Of a stretch of DNA of 64,000 nt, positions 60,411 through 64,000 are shown piece after piece. The notes under the pieces are model-generated. The model saw only the letters and a program-made list of their open reading frames with translations, had not been told where the DNA came from and did not search any database. This DNA comes from Pararhizobium arenae. Its GTDB lineage: Bacteria; Pseudomonadota; Alphaproteobacteria; Rhizobiales; Rhizobiaceae. The stretch lies in NCBI RefSeq assembly GCF_001931685.1, contig NZ_MOOY01000011.1, positions 62,001 to 126,000 of the forward strand. The letters run 5' to 3'. Each line of letters begins with the position of its first letter. The first letter of the stretch is position 1. The translations under genes were made by a program, and so were the position numbers.

Positions 60411-61292
60411 CTAGGAAGCGAGCGAAAGCATCTGTTTGGCCTCCAGGGGCGTAGCAGGCTCACGCCCCGCGGACCTGATGATCTTTACCGCTTCACGGAT
60501 AAGAACCTCATTCGTCGGATGTCCGATTTCAGGATAGGGATAGTCGCCGATGCCGATAGCCATATGGCCACCGCGCCGGGCGATCGTATCGGTCAAAGCC
60601 AGAAGATTCCCGCCAAGGATATTCGCCGTCCACTCGATGTTGCGGTTGTCTGGCAGGAACATCAGGTGGGCGTCCAGCCCCTTGGCGGTGCCGGGATGTC
60701 CGGTAATGACCTTTCCGTCCGTCATGTGGAAGAGCATGTAACCGGGCTCGTCTACCAGCCCGCAGTCCATAAGCATGAGCGCCCGGCGCGTGAAGCCCAC
60801 CGACCAGCTGACCAGCTTCGGCTTGACACCTGCCTCTTTCAATTTCTGGGCATAGTACACGAGCGAGTCCGTCGTGTTGAGGTAGAGCCTTTCCGTAAAG
60901 CCGATCTCGAGAGTGTTCGTATCGAAGCTTTCGAGGTTCGCGCTACCCGTGTCGATGGGCGCGATGTCGGGCTTTGTCACGGGGTCGCGTGCGAGGCGTA
61001 CCACGTTATCGATTCTGCGACGTGCGTCCGTATCGTTGGAGATAAATCCCAGTGTCGGTAGGATCAGTATGTCGGACTTGGCCCGCACCTTCCGGATGAT
61101 TTCGTCGTAGGCCTCGAACGTGTTTAGCGGTTGGCCGTCAACCGTACGCGCGTGAAAATGGAGGATCGCCGCCCCTTCCTCTCGAACGCGGGCAGCTGTC
61201 TCCGCGATTTCATCCGAGGTCCACGGAACATTTACGTTCTGATCCCTCATCGCGTACTCGTTTATCCGCGCCTCCAGAATGAACTTCTTCAT
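60411..61292 (-). CDS. BKACE family protein (DUF849) with altered metal site
   Basis: 293 residues from MKKFILEARINEYAMRDQNV, GGGG upstream. The two metal histidines are kept (ILHFHARTVDG), but where the family has GLED it reads GGHMAIGIGDYPYPEIGH, so the third zinc ligand (glutamate) is replaced by glycine. It lies 11 bases after the kinase gene and is co-transcribed. Either another residue completes the site or the reaction differs from the known acetyl-CoA-dependent cleavage. Confidence 0.9.
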   Translation of the reverse strand: MKKFILEARINEYAMRDQNVNVPWTSDEIAETAARVREEGAAILHFHARTVDGQPLNTFEAYDEIIRKVRAKSDILILPTLGFISNDTDARRRIDNVVRLARDPVTKPDIAPIDTGSANLESFDTNTLEIGFTERLYLNTTDSLVYYAQKLKEAGVKPKLVSWSVGFTRRALMLMDCGLVDEPGYMLFHMTDGKVITGHPGTAKGLDAHLMFLPDNRNIEWTANILGGNLLALTDTIARRGGHMAIGIGDYPYPEIGHPTNEVLIREAVKIIRSAGREPATPLEAKQMLSLAS

Positions 61293-61303
61293 CGATGCAT
61301 CCC

Positions 61304-62635
61304 CTACTTCCGCGTTTCCGTACCGTTGAGCATTCTGAGCAGATAGTCGTCGTCTCCCACCTGTCCTCCCTTGAGCAGGACCTCGAGGCCGTCTAGGCCG
61401 CCGCCCATGAGCTCGCACAGATGGCCATGCTGCTCACCGTCGAAAACCTTGATGGTCAAGGACGAGGCATCGCTGCTGCGCATGGCGTAGCTGGAGCTAT
61501 CACCGCCCGCTAACACGATACGCTGGACGTCGGCCTCCTTCCGGGCTTCGATCATCAGCCTAGCGTAGCATGCCCCGATGAGTTGAGGAGGAACGTCTTC
61601 GAAGCGGGAGCGATCCATCTCGTTACCGCGCGCGGTGTAGACGACGGTTGGCCTGCATCTGGCGATGTTCTCGGCAATCAAGGGCTTGAGTGCTTCCACC
61701 TGTTGCGCGACGTCGCTGTCGTCCTTCAGGCGCGTCGGGTTCACCTCCAGCAGGGCCCAACCCTGTTTTTCGGCGACATCGATCTGCCTGCCGGTCTGGA
61801 TCGCACAGCTGCCCGAAAGCACAAGGAGGTTTCTCGCGGCCGATACGGTCGTTGAGACCGCGACCAGGTCGGCGGCGCTCCGCTCGCGGGCAATGCGCTT
61901 TCCAAGCAGCTGCGCCAAGCCCTGAGCCGCCAAGGCGAAAACCGGTCGGGCCTGGAGGCTGTCCCAGAGCGCTGCGGACACCAGCTCCAGATCCTCGTTA
62001 TCGACGCCGTCGAATATGGCACCCTCGCCGCGATGTGCCGCCGCCTCCAAGCGCTCGGCCAGCAAGGCCGGGTTTCGAAGGTCTGGTAGAAGCACGTTGA
62101 CGAATGGCAGACTGCACAGGGAGCGCAGGTGTTCGCGCAAGTCCGCTTCTGCCATCGGGGTCCGAGGGTGGTTTGACATGCTCGGATGTCGGTCCAGCCT
62201 CAGGATGTCCTTGCCAAAGCGGGCATAGTGGTTTCCGAACGCAGTGTAACGACCGAAATCGGGTGTCGCGGCTAAGACCGCGAGGCTCTCGCCGTCCCGC
62301 ATCATATGTTCGGCGACGTAACCGAAATTTCCGACGTCCGGGGCAGAATCGAATGTCGAGCAGATCTTGTACTGTAAAAAGCGGCACCCAAGGCTGCGAA
62401 GCGCTTCGAAGGCGGGCGATACTTCGGCCACGATATCGCGGTTGCTCAGGGCGCGTGCGGTTCCCGCAAAGCCGACCACATCCAGCCCTCTGGTCGCCTT
62501 CTTCAGCTCGTCGGCTGAAGGCATCTTCAGAAAAAGGCGTGTCTTCAGCCCGCTCCGGTGAAACTGCGCGAGGTTCTCGGACGATCCGGTGAAGTCGTCA
62601 CCGTAAAACCCGACGACCGGGCCGACAGTTTGCAT
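61304..62635 (-). CDS. oiaK: Four-carbon acid sugar kinase family, 3-oxo-isoapionate kinase (OiaK-like)
   Basis: 443 residues. N-terminal motif YGDDFTGSSENLAQFHRSG, mid-protein sugar-binding segment, C-terminal nucleotide-binding glycines in IVLAGGDSSSYAMRS and LLKGGQVGDDDYLL. The family (DUF1537) phosphorylates four- and five-carbon sugar acids; OiaK is the member that phosphorylates 3-oxo-isoapionate. Together with apnO and the RuBisCO-like gene the assignment is persuasive; a tetronate kinase is the alternative. First gene of a minus-strand pair with the second BKACE. Confidence 0.8.
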   Translation of the reverse strand: MQTVGPVVGFYGDDFTGSSENLAQFHRSGLKTRLFLKMPSADELKKATRGLDVVGFAGTARALSNRDIVAEVSPAFEALRSLGCRFLQYKICSTFDSAPDVGNFGYVAEHMMRDGESLAVLAATPDFGRYTAFGNHYARFGKDILRLDRHPSMSNHPRTPMAEADLREHLRSLCSLPFVNVLLPDLRNPALLAERLEAAAHRGEGAIFDGVDNEDLELVSAALWDSLQARPVFALAAQGLAQLLGKRIARERSAADLVAVSTTVSAARNLLVLSGSCAIQTGRQIDVAEKQGWALLEVNPTRLKDDSDVAQQVEALKPLIAENIARCRPTVVYTARGNEMDRSRFEDVPPQLIGACYARLMIEARKEADVQRIVLAGGDSSSYAMRSSDASSLTIKVFDGEQHGHLCELMGGGLDGLEVLLKGGQVGDDDYLLRMLNGTETRK

Positions 62636-62675
62636 TTAAATCCTCCCGCCCTCCTGGGGCAAATATTGGACGGAA

Positions 62676-62720
62676 CTGATAATCGAGCTCGTGAAATCAG
62701 TCAAGGTAATACGTCATACC
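62676..62720 (-). promoter_or_regulatory. Promoter with operator L (oiaK-BKACE)
   Basis: Minus strand: TTGACT (62699-62704), 17 bases, TATCAG (62676-62681). Operator GGTAATACGTCATACC (62705-62720, 13 of 16 matches to the consensus) adjoins the upstream edge of the -35 box. Confidence 0.68.
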
Positions 62721-62774
62721 TACGGGGCGGCGGTGCTCGGTCCGCGTCGCGCTCAGCCCGGTTGCGCGCTGGTA

Positions 62775-62810
62775 TTGCCGGGAATCGCCGGAGTGGTATA
62801 AGGTATTATA
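62775..62810 (+). promoter_or_regulatory. Promoter with operator M (GntR gene)
   Basis: -35 TTGCCG (62775-62780), 16 bases, -10 TATAAG (62797-62802). GGTATAAGGTATTATA (62795-62810), two tandem GGTAT units, covers the -10 box, consistent with autoregulation. Confidence 0.65.
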
Positions 62811-62827
62811 ACTCGGCCAGTGGGAAG

Positions 62828-63559
62828 ATGGCCGGGTATCGCTCGAAGGGAACATTCTTGTTGGACGCACCGAAGAAGCCGCAAACGCGAGTCCAGTTCG
62901 CGTTGGACTACATCACCAACGAAATCGCGGCTGGAAACCTCAAGGCTGGCGACAAGCTGCCGAACGAAAAGGAACTCGCCGAGCAAATCGGGGTCAGTCG
63001 CACGCCAATTCGCGAAGCGATGAAAACGCTCTCTGTCGCGGGTCTTATCGATATTCGCCATGGTTACGGAAGCTACGTGCGCGGCGAACAGGCGACACCC
63101 GCTTTGCCCTTGAGCATGTTCCAGCTCTACCTTCAGGATTCCTCGCCCGAAATGCTGACGGAACTCCGCGACATTTTCGATAGGAACGCGACCGAGCTTG
63201 CTGCGCAGCGTCGTTCCGACGACGATCTGGCAAAAATGCGCGAATGCATCGACCGCCTCAGAAACCTGACGAAGAACCCCAACGCCGACCTGGATGAGAT
63301 GCTCAAGGCGGATTTGGATTTCCACCGCGCCGTCTACGATGCCACTGGAAACAAGCTGATTTCCATCATCGCCGAGTTCGTGCTCGAAATGGTAGCCCCT
63401 TGGGTCAAGAAGTCGTTGGATGTCAGCGGTCGCATCCGGGCCGTCGATCTCCACGAGCAAATGTATGCGGCTATTTTGAACCGAAATGTGGGCACCGAAA
63501 GTCGCGCGAGCGTGGAGGCAAACATGAAGCACTTCAAGCAATCGCTGGACATCGAGTAA
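62828..63559 (+). CDS. GntR family regulator, FadR/FCD subfamily
   Basis: 243 residues from MAGYRSKGTFLLDAPKKPQT; a TTG near 62861 with AAGGGAAC upstream is an alternative start. Winged helix GDKLPNEKELAEQIGVSRTPIREAMKTLSVAG, quoted in part, then DIRHGYGSYVRGE. FCD domain: ELRDIFDRNATELAAQR, LKADLDFHRAVYDATGNKLI and LHEQMYAAILN with metal-type aspartate and histidines. It is the second candidate, beside the NanR-like protein, for binding the GGTATGA operators; its promoter has one. Confidence 0.9.
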   Translation: MAGYRSKGTFLLDAPKKPQTRVQFALDYITNEIAAGNLKAGDKLPNEKELAEQIGVSRTPIREAMKTLSVAGLIDIRHGYGSYVRGEQATPALPLSMFQLYLQDSSPEMLTELRDIFDRNATELAAQRRSDDDLAKMRECIDRLRNLTKNPNADLDEMLKADLDFHRAVYDATGNKLISIIAEFVLEMVAPWVKKSLDVSGRIRAVDLHEQMYAAILNRNVGTESRASVEANMKHFKQSLDIE

Positions 63560-63593
63560 TTCGCTTCTGATGAGTGCCGCCCTTGATTGCGGC

Positions 63594-64000
63594 TCAAGCA
63601 GAGCGGTCGTCGCGATCTCTATTCCGTATCATCCCGATCAGCGCACGGAGTGCCTCCGGCATCTGCCGTCTGCTCGGATAGTAGATATTTAGCGTGGGGC
63701 CCACGGAGCTCCAAGCTGGAAGGACCTCCTTGAGGCTTCCATTGACGATCTGTTTGGCAACGCGCCCCTCCTGGCAATAGGCGATACCGCCTCCGGCTTC
63801 GGCAATTTCGATCGCGAGCTCCGTCTCGTTCACGATGATCGCCCAGTCCTCATCGACCGACAGCTCCTGGTCGCCTGAGCCAAGCTCCCATTTGTAGAGC
63901 GCGCCTGTTCCAATCCGCAGGCCGATGCACCTGTGTTGGGCGAGATCCGACGGGCTTTCCAGCAACGGTGCCTGATCGAGGTAGCGAGGTGAAGCGACCA
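63594..64000 (-). CDS. LysR family transcriptional regulator, C-terminal part
   Basis: About 135 residues of the effector-binding domain, cut by the window edge. VASPRYLDQAPLLESPSDLA, HRCIGLRIGTGALYKWELG, EAGGGIAYCQEGRVAKQ and PSRRQMPEALRALIGMI follow the LysR substrate-domain pattern. The DNA-binding half is outside the window, so targets cannot be inferred. It converges with the GntR gene. Confidence 0.88.
   Translation of the reverse strand, partial: VASPRYLDQAPLLESPSDLAQHRCIGLRIGTGALYKWELGSGDQELSVDEDWAIIVNETELAIEIAEAGGGIAYCQEGRVAKQIVNGSLKEVLPAWSSVGPTLNIYYPSRRQMPEALRALIGMIRNRDRDDRSA

Overview
The window looks like part of a replicon (chromosome or megaplasmid) of an alphaproteobacterium, most likely Hyphomicrobiales (Rhizobium/Agrobacterium/Brucella-like). 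The reasons are its high GC content, GC-rich third codon positions, many ABC and TRAP importers, many GntR regulators, and gene pairs joined by ATGA, GTGA or TGATG overlaps. It is almost entirely an importer-plus-catabolism region. I saw no tRNA, rRNA, CRISPR array, transposase or phage gene.

Region 1 (1-10.7 kb, minus strand). An IclR regulator stands over a complete peptide-type ABC importer: binding protein and two permeases, then, after a terminator and a new promoter, two ATPases. The second transcript continues through a GMC flavoprotein oxidoreductase, a small partner protein, an NHL-repeat propeller protein, RidA and an SDR cut by the window edge. The substrate is unknown.

Region 2 (11.0-14.2 kb, minus strand). 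A chemoreceptor and a type II NADH dehydrogenase, apparently unrelated to the flanking catabolic units.

Region 3 (14.2-32.9 kb). Two CUT2 (ribose-type) ABC importers, each with two permeases, come with two paralogous zinc alcohol dehydrogenases, an aldehyde dehydrogenase of the succinate-semialdehyde type, an ABM-type monooxygenase, a carboxymuconolactone-decarboxylase-like protein, an alpha/beta hydrolase, an SCP2-like protein, a 3-hydroxyisobutyrate-dehydrogenase-type reductase and a GntR (FCD) regulator. Five transcription units carry the same 13-bp palindrome (ATTGTC-T-GAnnAT). In four of them it lies directly behind a TTGAC(A/T) -35 box in identical register, so this is one regulon serving an unidentified pathway.

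Region 4 (33.1-34.3 kb). A metallophosphoesterase whose membrane N-terminus is in another frame (frameshift).

Region 5 (34.6-63.6 kb). A second regulon built on GGTATGA half sites (inverted as GGTATGAccTCATACC, or tandem 7-bp repeats) at seven loci. It covers two TRAP transporters, a polar amino-acid-type ABC importer, a haloacid-dehalogenase-like protein, an SDR, three aldo/keto reductases, two BKACE (DUF849) enzymes, a CUT2 ABC importer and two GntR regulators, one of them NanR-like. The core enzymes match the D-apionate route: ApnO (D-apionate oxidoisomerase), OiaK (3-oxo-isoapionate kinase) and a RuBisCO-like protein of the 3-oxo-isoapionate-4-phosphate decarboxylase type. The classical first two enzymes (Gfo/Idh-type D-apiose dehydrogenase and D-apionolactonase) are absent. 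In their place the sugar-importer operon encodes two tandem aldo/keto reductases and a metallo-beta-lactamase-fold hydrolase directly before the RuBisCO-like gene. I infer a complete D-apiose (or related branched sugar) pathway with replaced upstream enzymes. The window ends in a LysR-type regulator.
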